From Pseudolactococcus reticulitermitis (GTDB taxonomy: Bacteria; Bacillota; Bacilli; Lactobacillales; Streptococcaceae), in NCBI RefSeq assembly GCF_002260845.1, contig NZ_BEDT01000003.1, positions 1 to 64,000 on the forward strand: DNA of 64,000 nt, in the 5' to 3' direction. Below the pieces are notes generated by a model that searched no databases, was not told the origin of the DNA, and saw only the letters and a program-made list of their open reading frames with translations. A program made the translations under genes and the position numbers. Of the stretch, positions 40,599-48,801 are shown piece by piece (positions within the stretch are counted from its first letter, which is position 1; each line of letters opens with the position of its first letter).

Positions 40599-41522
40599 TT
40601 ACCTCTCCCATGACAAAATGCCTAGAAAATGGTGTCTTTGCTTTTCGGCAGGTGCTGCTTCAAATTTAGCAACGTAAGTCTCACTACTCTCTTCTGAGCG
40701 ATCAGCGACTGCCAGTCGAAAGTCTTGTAATTGAGAGAAATCAAAGGTTTTCCGATAATTATTATCCCGTGCGAGCTTAAACAAAGGAATTTGATAGGCT
40801 TGAAACCAATTTATTTTAGGATTTTCCAAGGGACTTTCCAGATAAATTAAGCCGTCTATCCGTCTAGATAATTTCGCCATGTCTTCGGCTGCCAACATAT
40901 GATTGTAGCCAAACAAGAGCCTAATGTCATAGTCACGCTTGGGTTGAAACTGGTATAGATTTTCTAAGCTATATTTTTCTGTCACAACTCTTAATCCCAA
41001 CTGTTCAAGCGAGGCAACCATTTGTTTGACAAAATCGCTAGCTCTATCCAGACCATTAAACAAAAGTTCGATATTTTTATCGACATTTTTAGTCTCAAGT
41101 AGGGTCGCTGACACATAAGACCGCTCCAAATCTAAGGCGATTAATTCATCTAATAAATCCCCAGCTGCTGCCACACCAGCCATTGTCCCAAAAATCTTCT
41201 TATCAATCAGTTTGACAAGAATGGGATAATCTTTTAAAATCGCTTGTTTTAAGGGCAAGAGATAAGCAACCTGTGGTGCGATTAAGATGACGTCGATAAA
41301 TTGATTGAGGTCAAAAGCATTTTCAGAACTGATGACGTCTACTCCGCCATAAACAAGAATTAAGTCATATTTTTCTCGAAAATTTTTCTCTTTTGCCATG
41401 ACAGTGGCGAGGTGGGCAGAGGTAACTTTTAAGGCAGGGTAGGTTGTTTCTAGTGCTGTTACCATTCTGATACAAAATAAGCTGGAGGACATGCCACCCG
41501 CACAACAAATATAGACAAACAT
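40599..41522 (-). CDS. PTS IIB-like protein with an extra domain
   Basis: 307 aa. The first 100 residues look like a lactose/cellobiose-type IIB: FVYICCAGGMSSSL has a cysteine followed by the phosphate loop. After a second, partly similar alpha/beta segment with LLFNGLDRASDFVKQMV (about 150-170), the rest is unfamiliar. No IIA or IIC gene is adjacent. It may be a regulatory or duplicated IIB. A cre-like site and TATAAT promoter upstream fit control by sugar supply. Confidence 0.6.
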   Translation of the reverse strand: MFVYICCAGGMSSSLFCIRMVTALETTYPALKVTSAHLATVMAKEKNFREKYDLILVYGGVDVISSENAFDLNQFIDVILIAPQVAYLLPLKQAILKDYPILVKLIDKKIFGTMAGVAAAGDLLDELIALDLERSYVSATLLETKNVDKNIELLFNGLDRASDFVKQMVASLEQLGLRVVTEKYSLENLYQFQPKRDYDIRLLFGYNHMLAAEDMAKLSRRIDGLIYLESPLENPKINWFQAYQIPLFKLARDNNYRKTFDFSQLQDFRLAVADRSEESSETYVAKFEAAPAEKQRHHFLGILSWER

Positions 41523-41547
41523 TTTTCACCTTCTTACTTCTCGTTTT

Positions 41548-41574
41548 TGTAATCGTTTTCTATTTTTCATTATA
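41548..41574 (-). promoter_or_regulatory. Promoter and cre site of the PTS IIB-like gene
   Basis: Minus strand TGTTATAAT (extended -10, 41569-41574). AGAAAACGATTACA (41548-41561) matches 13 of 14 cre positions just downstream, where CcpA would repress. Confidence 0.65.
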
Positions 41575-41601
41575 ACATAAAGGAAACGTCTCTGAAAAAA
41601 T

Positions 41602-41640
41602 AAAAAAAACACACGACAAGCAATTTCAAACATTGCTGTC
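41602..41640 (-). terminator. Terminator of the LPXTG surface-protein gene
   Basis: GACAGCAAT/ATTGC-TTGTC stem with one bulge followed by a long T-rich tract on the minus strand. Confidence 0.78.
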
Positions 41641-41661
41641 ATGCAGTTTTTGGGGGATAAA

Positions 41662-42855
41662 TTATTTCTTAGCTTTTTTCAATTTCCGCCATGCGATAAA
41701 CCAAGCCGCAAGACCGGTTGCACCTAGTAATGAAAGGTTGGCGTTATCTGAACTACCTGTTTTTGGTAATTGTTGCTTAGGCGCATCGCCTCCCGTCGTT
41801 GGTAGAGACGGCGCTTTGCCTGTATCAGGCCCAGACATCATCACCTGCCAGCTGTATTTTCTAATTTCAGGTAGGTCATACGTATACCAGGGCGTGTAAA
41901 TCTTTTCTTGATACGATGGTTGATAAACCTCTAGATCATAAGTTTCCCAAGACAGACTGTCTTCCCGATACGCATACTTCGTCGGTAAATAGCTATGCTT
42001 TGCCATCTCATAACTATAAAGGTCATCTGTATAGGCATAAACTGGCGCAAGTTTTTGATAATACGGTAGCTCGTCGCGTGTTTGATACTGTGGCGTAGCG
42101 ACTGAATAAGTATACATAGCCTCATCATCAATTTCGTAACCGTAGTCAAAAGCAGCAATCTTATTAAGCGCAACTTCTTCTTTATCGGTATAGTAGAACT
42201 TATTCCAAGTAAAGACAGGTTCACCTCTGCCATCAATCGCCTGTACGCCTGTCGCAGGATCAATATAAGGAAGAAGTTCCATATAAATGTAATCATTGAG
42301 GATTTCATCTGATGGTGTATTTAAACTCTCCTGACCATACTGTTGAATCGTTGTCCGATAGAGCAGTCTATCTTTTGAAATGCGACCATTCGGTTCAATA
42401 TTTTGATTTTTAGGATCAGCTTTAAGTAGTTCGCTCTCAGCTGTATTTTTCACTGGTCTGAAGCACATCATCGCCCAAGCCCAACTATCTATACCCCCTG
42501 CATTCCCAACCCCTGTTTTGATTGAGTTAGCGACATTCGTGTCAAAGCCTGCTGTTCCTTTAAGTTGATACCAAGTAGTCGCCGTGCCAACACCATTGTT
42601 ATAGGAATCTTGCGACATATCTAGCTCATGTTTATGGTAATCGGCAACTTTTGGCACATCTGATACGATATATTTCCACTGTGTCTTTTTATAGCGATGA
42701 CTTGTCGCTTCTCGCTCCCAATACTCATAAACTTTGCCTTCTTCTGCTTTAAGCCCCTCTTCTTCAAGAGATTCTGCGTGTAGTGGCAAATGCAAGCTCG
42801 CTAAAGTGACGCGTTTTCTAGAGCCATTTTCTTCCAAAACAGGAGAATATTGCAA
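41662..42855 (-). pseudogene. LPXTG surface protein, C-terminal part after a frameshift
   Basis: 397 codons open, beginning inside the end of the upstream frame. It has no signal peptide or ribosome site. It ends in a sortase signal: LPKTG, a hydrophobic stretch (LSLLGATGLAAWFIAW) and KKAKK. The sequence QYSPVLEENGSRKRVTLASL continues smoothly from the upstream SKLKGDLDED if one T is restored in GATTGC near 42857. The region is rich in Tyr and acidic residues and contains repeated Y-x-Y patterns. Together with the upstream part it would make a wall protein of about 885 residues. Confidence 0.78.
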
Positions 42856-44324
42856 TCTTCATCTAGGTCTCCTTTTAATTTACTAGGATCAAGGATACCA
42901 GCATCTGTGTAGAGTTTCTCGATATAGACCTCTTTTTTAGAATATTTATTACCAACTTTTTTAGGAATGCTAGCCTTGGTTTCTTTAATATGAGTGCCCG
43001 GTAACAAATCTACCGCAGGAAACAGACCATCTGTTGCCTGTGGAAAATCATTGAACAAACTTTCTGTATCGAAATCGAATGGTTCAATCTCATCACTTGA
43101 TACAATAAGGTTAAGATCACTCACATCCATGATGCGTTTGCCTGCTGTATCTCTGACAATCAGACCCTTGTCGAAATCAGCTTGTAAGTCTGCAAGTGTC
43201 GCATTTTCTCGTTTTACTGGATTTTCTTCCAATAAACGTGCCCGACTTGTTTCATCATTATAATCATCAGCCGACATCTCATCATATTTGACATCTGGTT
43301 CTGGCGAATTTATTATAGGCGACCAGTCTGATAAATAAGACTGCCCCGTCAACTGCCAATCAGTCCCTTCCTTGCCTTTAGGTTGAGTTGTCAGTGGATC
43401 TCCAACAGGTCTAGTGCCTTTATTTGTATGGTTATCATGAGCTTGTGCCTCAGTCAAACTATCTGTTTCTGTTTCAGCTGTCACTGATTTGGTCAAAGTT
43501 CCGAGTGTTACGAGACCACTTGCGGCATCCAGTAGATTTTGAGCGTGTTCAGCAGTGCTATAGCTTTGATTTGAGATTTTGTCATCTGGTAATTGTACCA
43601 ACTCACCGCTCGTCACTTTATCAGCATCAGCTTTACCTGGAATAGCATTTGCTAAATCTTCTGCTGCAAATGGTGCTGTTGTAAAATTAGGCTGTGACTG
43701 TGCTAAAACCTTATCCGTCGTGAAGTGTGTCTCTCCCTCAGTAATGTTCAGACCATAATTATCAATTGGATTCACATTATTTTTCACATAATCAGGTAAG
43801 TTGGCATATTCTCCAGACAGTTGCTGACTTAAAGGTCTAGATTGCTCTAATCTAACACCTGAATTCAAGCTCTGATAGTGGTTAGATAAGTCACTTATCT
43901 CATTTTTCCCTAATTGTGTATGCTGACCCAAAAGCTGTTCTGGGAAAATCACATAATGTTCGGTATCTGGTGCTAGACCTTGGATGACCTTGCCCACTGT
44001 ATAGTCATCTGACTTAGTAATGATTTTAAAATGAAGCTGCCCCTCAGCTTCATTTTTATCTGATGTGATGATGCCGACTTTTTCTTGTTGTACCAATTCA
44101 TCTACAAATCGATGAAAGTCCGAGTTATTTAAAACAGCTTCTGGTACTTCCGATAAGTTATTTGTCGAATACACTTTAACTTGATTGCCATTTAATAGCA
44201 CCACATTCTCTGTGGTTTTTGCATAGACTACCTCTGATATATTCTGTCCATTTAAGGCATAAGGTAACAATACGGCACTTAGTAAGATAACGTGTTTCAA
44301 TCTACTCTTTTGTTTTTTATTCAT
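42801..44324 (-). CDS. LPXTG surface protein, N-terminal part (frameshifted)
   Basis: 507 codons, of which the last 15 or so are out-of-frame read-through. The N-terminus is a signal peptide (MNKKQKSRLKHVILLSAVLL, cleavage near VVYA-KT). The rest is acidic, Asn/Asp-rich and unrecognised. The frame is lost near 42857, and the downstream 41662-42855 frame carries the wall anchor, so the product as written would be secreted and not anchored. The ATG follows an AGGAAT site. The function is unknown; the length and anchor suggest an adhesin-like protein. Confidence 0.72.
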   Translation of the reverse strand: MNKKQKSRLKHVILLSAVLLPYALNGQNISEVVYAKTTENVVLLNGNQVKVYSTNNLSEVPEAVLNNSDFHRFVDELVQQEKVGIITSDKNEAEGQLHFKIITKSDDYTVGKVIQGLAPDTEHYVIFPEQLLGQHTQLGKNEISDLSNHYQSLNSGVRLEQSRPLSQQLSGEYANLPDYVKNNVNPIDNYGLNITEGETHFTTDKVLAQSQPNFTTAPFAAEDLANAIPGKADADKVTSGELVQLPDDKISNQSYSTAEHAQNLLDAASGLVTLGTLTKSVTAETETDSLTEAQAHDNHTNKGTRPVGDPLTTQPKGKEGTDWQLTGQSYLSDWSPIINSPEPDVKYDEMSADDYNDETSRARLLEENPVKRENATLADLQADFDKGLIVRDTAGKRIMDVSDLNLIVSSDEIEPFDFDTESLFNDFPQATDGLFPAVDLLPGTHIKETKASIPKKVGNKYSKKEVYIEKLYTDAGILDPSKLKGDLDEDCNILLFWKKMALENASL

Positions 44325-44455
44325 AATTCCTCTTTATTTATAACTGTTTTATAATCTTATTATATTTAAACTTTTATCATCAGTCAAATGATATGATAAT
44401 TATGATAAAAACATTTTTTAGGAACCATTATAAAAAGCTGTTTTCTATATGAAAT

Positions 44456-44490
44456 AAAAACGAATCGCCTGGCTAAGCGATTCGTTTTTT
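44456..44490. terminator. Strong bidirectional hairpin after the mucin-binding adhesin gene
   Basis: 13-bp stem AAAAACGAATCGC/GCGATTCGTTTTT with an 8-base loop; T-runs on both strands. Confidence 0.9.
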
Positions 44491-44576
44491 TATACCGGTA
44501 GTCTTATCATTTTTAAAAGGCTATTATTTTTGCCATCTGTTTTATTGTAACGGAAATTTTTTAATTTAGTTGCTAA

Positions 44577-47500
44577 CTAGTCATCTTGCGATATGCGAAG
44601 TCGATTCTTGATCGCTAAAACAAAGCCAATAATCGCTAAAAAGACAATTCCCAGCCCAAAAATAAGGCTATTTCCTTCTTGATTCTCCCCTGTTTCTGGG
44701 AAACTAGTATTTTCCTTTGCTTTCTGTACAGAATCACCTTGAATTGGTGCTGACTTAGAAGAGATAGGTTCAGAAGTTATAGGAACGGGGTCAGATTTGG
44801 CAACTGGATCTACCGTATAAGTAACCGTAACAACTTGATCCACGCTTTGACTGGTGACTGTTTGAACACTTGTTTCACCCGCAGTATCACCTGCCATACT
44901 TGATTTCGTCCAATGCAACCCACTAATCGTTGGATTAGCTATCGCATCAAAACTTGTGCTCTTGCCCTCAAGCCAAGGTGTCCCTAGAGTCCCATCCATA
45001 CTCGTAATTATCTCACCCGTGTGATCTCCTGTTTGATAATAAATTGTTTCTGTGCCAGTTTGATCATTTTTCACAGTCGCAAATGTGATTTCTTGCACAC
45101 TATCTGGGGCGACAGTATTCCCCTTATCATCCACATAATGAATGGTCTGCTCTACTTTGGATAAGCTTACAGTATAAGTATCTGCTGCATAAGTCACTGT
45201 GATTTCTTGATCTGCATCTTGGCTTGTCACAGATTGCGTCCGCGTTTTCAAAGCCACATCATCTGCGACACTTGAACTCACCCAGTGTAAGCCACTAATT
45301 ATTGGATTTTCGACTTCCTCAAAATTTGCATTAGACCCCACAGTCCAATCTGTTCCTAAAGAGCCGTCGGCACTTGTGACTGTATCGCCTGTGTGATTTC
45401 CTGCTTGGTAATAAGTTGCTGCCACACCAGTTTGATCATTCTTCACAGTCGCAAATGTGATTTCTTGCACACTACCTGGGGCGACAGTATTGCCGCTACC
45501 ATCTACATAATGGATAGTTTGACCTACTTTAGATAAATTCACAGTGTAAGTATCTGCTGCATAGGTCACTGTGATGACTTGGTCTGTATCTTTATTTGTG
45601 ACAGCTTGCGCACTCGTTTCAGTGGCAGTATCGCCTGTCACACTTGAACTTACCCAATGGGAGCCATTAACTGCAGGATTGGCTACTACGCCAAAGTTTG
45701 TGCTAGTTCCTACAGTCCAACCTGTCCTTAAGGTACCATCGGCACTTGTGACCTTAGCACCAGTTTGATCTCCTGTTTGATAATAAATTGTTTCTGTGCC
45801 AGTTTGATCATTTTTCACAGTCGCAAAAGTGATATACTGTGTCGCATCTGGGGCGACAGTATTGCCGCTACCATCTACATAGTGGATAGTTTGAGCTACT
45901 TTAGATAAACTTACCGTATAAGTATCTGGCGCATAAGTCACTGTGACAGTTTGGTCTGGCCCTTGATTCGTAACAGCTTGAGCGCTGGTTTCACTAGAAA
46001 CATCTCCTGTCACACTTGAACTGACCCAATGCGAACCACTGACTGCGGGATTGGCTACTGCGCCAAAGTTTGTGCTAGTTCCTGTCGTCCACCCTGTTCC
46101 CAAAGAGCCATCGGCACTTGTGACTGTATCGCCTGTGTGATTTTCTGCTTGGTAATAAGTTGCTGCCACACCAGTTTGGTCATCTTTGACAGTCGCAAAA
46201 GTGACGTACTGAACACTATCTGGTGCAAGTGTCTTACCTTTAGCATCTACATAATGAATGGTTTGAGCTACTTTAGATAGACTTACTGTATAGGTGTCTT
46301 GTGTGTAGACATATGTCACATCAAGAGTTGTTCCTGCAGTTGCTGGATAGGCAATATTTGAAACTGCTCCTGTTGTTGAATTCACACCACTGATATTTGA
46401 TGGTAATTGAGTTGTATCTAGGTGATAACCAAGAACTTGAAGGCTACTGCTTGAAATATTCAGTGTATCTCCTGCAGGATTCGTCGCTGACCCTACAGGC
46501 CAACCGTAGTTATTGGAAACGCCTTTAATCGGATTACCACTTTGGTCTACATAATGCACCTTAATCGTTGATTGTCCTTGTTGAGCACCTGCAGCTGCAG
46601 CAACATTTAACGTATTGGTCCCTAAATTTTTTGAATAGCCATCCGTAGAGTATGCCACTCCTGTAACTTTAATCGTGTTGCTGATACTGGTATCATTTGT
46701 AAGAAAAGTAAACTGTGCTAATCCTGAAACTTCAAAAACATTAAGTTGCGAGTCTGTCAACGTAGAAGTCGCTTGATTAACACCATCCTGAGTTCCTGAC
46801 CAATCATTGCTCATGACTATGGCTCTAGCATCTGTTGATGACGCTGGGTGACTCTGAGATAAACTTCCTTGATTTACATAAAAAGTCAACGATCCGTCCG
46901 AATTTTTAATCCATCCGCTAGTATTTGGTATAGTAGACGATGTCAAATCTGCATCATTCATATCTGGACTTAATCCTCCAGCAGGAAAAGCTATTTTTTG
47001 ATTACTCGAAATTGCCCCACTAGGGCTACCACCAGAGTTCCCAGCAATATTTTTACCATCTGGGGTAAGTCTATATAAATAAGATCCTACACCAGGATAC
47101 GTAATTGAAGATAAATCTATTTTTGAGGCATCTTCAGCACTAACATGAAAAATCGTTACAACATTGCCAGTCGGTGCATTCCCTATCGTAGAGTCATAAC
47201 TACCGTTTAAAGCACTATTCATATACTGTTGATTCGATTGTGAAAATGAAATACTTCCTTTACCTGCCACAGAACTATTAGAAGTATTATTTATTATATA
47301 CCCTGTTAAATTAGTAGCTGGATTTGGAGCAACATTTGTCCATGTATAAGTCGTATGAATTGTACTATTTAGGTATGATGAAGTTATTGTTGTAGAGGAA
47401 GTATCACCATTACTTCCCCCTACGTTACCAAACGATAAATTGAGCGTTGATGACTGCACCAAATTATTATCATAAGATGAACTTAAAGTGTACATCGTAG

Positions 47501-48149
47501 CACCATCGAAAGCATCCCCATTCGCCATTATATAGCCAGCACCACTTGGTGTTGCATTACCTACCTTTGCACCGGTATAACCCACCTTACCAAAATTAAT
47601 TATATCTCCTGCTTTTAATTTCGAATTAGCAGCAATCGTAAAAGTCACCTGGGTAGGTATTGGATAACTATTTGTTACTGTACCATCTGGAATGCTCCAG
47701 GTTACCTGTACATTTGTGATAGTACCATCAGCAATCAAATCAGTCGCATTATATGTTGTTGCTGCTGCCGCAACAACTGTTGAAAGTTTTGATGGTGCCA
47801 TAGGAGTAAGAGAAGTTACAGAATTGTTTGTTGTATTTAGAGAATCCGAAGATGTCACTTCACTACTATCTTCACTCTCACTTGTCTTTGGTGTTGTTCC
47901 TTCTGTCACATTTGAAGTTGAAGTCTCTCCATTAGTTACAGCGTCCTCTGACGATTGCGTTGTCGAATTTAGCGAGGTGGTTGATTCTGTCGTTGTGTCT
48001 GCATGAGTGATCAACTCCCCAAGAACTGGAAAACTAGATACGCCTTCACTAACTAAAAGAGTCAGTATACTCGCACTATAGAGCCATTTTTTACCTGATT
48101 TCCAGATACGAAAATGTGTTGTACATGTATTATATTTATCTTTACTCAT
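44577..48149 (-). CDS. Large cell-wall adhesin with MucBP-type repeats
   Basis: 1190 aa. The N-terminus has a KxYKxGKxW-type signal (FRIWKSGKKWLYSASILTLL), then a Ser/Thr-rich segment (about 50-125), a beta-rich region (about 140-530), one MucBP-like unit (STIKVHYVDQSGNPIKG, about 535-617), four near-identical 124-residue repeats each opening DTYTV(S/N)LSKV.QTIHYVD (618-1113), and the anchor FPETG at 1150 followed by a membrane stretch and positive tail. MucBP repeats bind mucin or other host surface glycans in related bacteria. AGAGGGG precedes the ATG. The protein is much larger and more repetitive than its neighbours and its gene is flanked by a VNTR. Confidence 0.88.
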   Translation of the reverse strand: MSKDKYNTCTTHFRIWKSGKKWLYSASILTLLVSEGVSSFPVLGELITHADTTTESTTSLNSTTQSSEDAVTNGETSTSNVTEGTTPKTSESEDSSEVTSSDSLNTTNNSVTSLTPMAPSKLSTVVAAAATTYNATDLIADGTITNVQVTWSIPDGTVTNSYPIPTQVTFTIAANSKLKAGDIINFGKVGYTGAKVGNATPSGAGYIMANGDAFDGATMYTLSSSYDNNLVQSSTLNLSFGNVGGSNGDTSSTTITSSYLNSTIHTTYTWTNVAPNPATNLTGYIINNTSNSSVAGKGSISFSQSNQQYMNSALNGSYDSTIGNAPTGNVVTIFHVSAEDASKIDLSSITYPGVGSYLYRLTPDGKNIAGNSGGSPSGAISSNQKIAFPAGGLSPDMNDADLTSSTIPNTSGWIKNSDGSLTFYVNQGSLSQSHPASSTDARAIVMSNDWSGTQDGVNQATSTLTDSQLNVFEVSGLAQFTFLTNDTSISNTIKVTGVAYSTDGYSKNLGTNTLNVAAAAGAQQGQSTIKVHYVDQSGNPIKGVSNNYGWPVGSATNPAGDTLNISSSSLQVLGYHLDTTQLPSNISGVNSTTGAVSNIAYPATAGTTLDVTYVYTQDTYTVSLSKVAQTIHYVDAKGKTLAPDSVQYVTFATVKDDQTGVAATYYQAENHTGDTVTSADGSLGTGWTTGTSTNFGAVANPAVSGSHWVSSSVTGDVSSETSAQAVTNQGPDQTVTVTYAPDTYTVSLSKVAQTIHYVDGSGNTVAPDATQYITFATVKNDQTGTETIYYQTGDQTGAKVTSADGTLRTGWTVGTSTNFGVVANPAVNGSHWVSSSVTGDTATETSAQAVTNKDTDQVITVTYAADTYTVNLSKVGQTIHYVDGSGNTVAPGSVQEITFATVKNDQTGVAATYYQAGNHTGDTVTSADGSLGTDWTVGSNANFEEVENPIISGLHWVSSSVADDVALKTRTQSVTSQDADQEITVTYAADTYTVSLSKVEQTIHYVDDKGNTVAPDSVQEITFATVKNDQTGTETIYYQTGDHTGEIITSMDGTLGTPWLEGKSTSFDAIANPTISGLHWTKSSMAGDTAGETSVQTVTSQSVDQVVTVTYTVDPVAKSDPVPITSEPISSKSAPIQGDSVQKAKENTSFPETGENQEGNSLIFGLGIVFLAIIGFVLAIKNRLRISQDD
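44811..46298 (-). repeat. Four tandem 372-bp repeats in the adhesin gene
   Basis: The sequence encoding DTYTV recurs at 46298, 45926, 45554 and 45182, exactly 372 bp apart. Copy number changes by recombination would keep the frame and alter the length of the protein by 124 residues. Confidence 0.9.
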
Positions 48150-48190
48150 TTTTGCCCCTCTATTTCAAAAATATATTAATTAATTCTTCA

Positions 48191-48214
48191 TGTATACAAA
48201 ATTGAATGTATACA
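48191..48214. promoter_or_regulatory. Paired TGTATACA dyads before the adhesin gene
   Basis: TGTATACA at 48191-48198 and 48207-48214, 16 bp apart, about 45-65 bp upstream of the ATG. They may be a repressor operator or part of a promoter. A GAGACCG/CGGTCTC hairpin lies just upstream at 48230-48254. Confidence 0.45.
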
Positions 48215-48324
48215 AAAAGTGAGCCTAACAGAGACCGATAGCAACACGGTCTCCGAAAAACTCAGTCATTAAGAAGTATCAAAATAATTTAAAGCATATA
48301 AAATAACAACACTTAAATAATTAA

Positions 48325-48443
48325 CTGTTGGCTGTTGGCTGTTGGCTGTTGGCTGTTGGCTGTTGGCTGTTGGCTGTTGGCTGTTGGCTGTTGGCTGTTG
48401 GCTGTTGGCTGTTGGCTGTTGGCTGTTGGCTGTTGGCTGTTGG
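48325..48443. repeat. Seventeen perfect copies of CTGTTGG
   Basis: 119 bp with no variation between units, intergenic, 175 bp upstream of the adhesin start. Both strands are open through the array, but the apparent proteins are low-complexity and I do not call them. The rest of 48150-48801 holds the hairpin described next and AT-rich sequence without recognisable genes. Confidence 0.97.
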
Positions 48444-48486
48444 CGTTTATTTGCGTCGCTTGCGCATCACAAATAAACGCCAACAG
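48437..48486. repeat. 17-bp inverted repeat joined to the heptamer array
   Basis: The last heptamer is the start of the arm CTGTTGGCGTTTATTTG (48437-48453), which is perfectly complemented at 48470-48486; the loop is 16 bases. Confidence 0.93.
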
Positions 48487-48756
48487 AGGTGCAGAAAAAG
48501 CTATCAACTTAGAACTAAAAAAACTGTTTAGGTTAATTGTCAAAGCTATCATCACTATCTCCTACTCCTACTAATTTTCATGTTTTCTGTTTTTATATTT
48601 AAAAATAACAACTTCATAAAAATTAGACCTAATTTTATATTTATATTCTAACACTATTGTTTTATTTTTGCAATAGACTGAAAACAAAAAAGTATATATT
48701 TTTTGCCTTTTATTCTTTACCACTAAAAAATAAATCCTAAATTTTAGCATTAACCC

Positions 48757-48789
48757 AAAAACATCACTCAATAATTGGGCGATGTTTTT
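48757..48789 (-). terminator. Terminator of nifJ
   Basis: 13-bp stem AACATCGCCCAAT/ATTGAGTGATGTT with one mismatch and one wobble, then TTTTT on the minus strand. Confidence 0.72.
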
Positions 48790-48801
48790 GTTATTTATGA
48801 T

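Noticed and set aside
48325-48443. CRISPR array
   Set aside because: Contiguous identical 7-mers with no spacers and no cas genes in the window. The operator arrays at 55, 61, 63 and 64 kb are also too short and diverged for CRISPR repeats.
48313-48574. Open frames through the heptamer array on both strands, including one with a signal-peptide-like start on the minus strand
   Set aside because: Any 7-bp repeat without stop codons is open in all frames; the products are pure seven-residue repeats, with no ribosome site.
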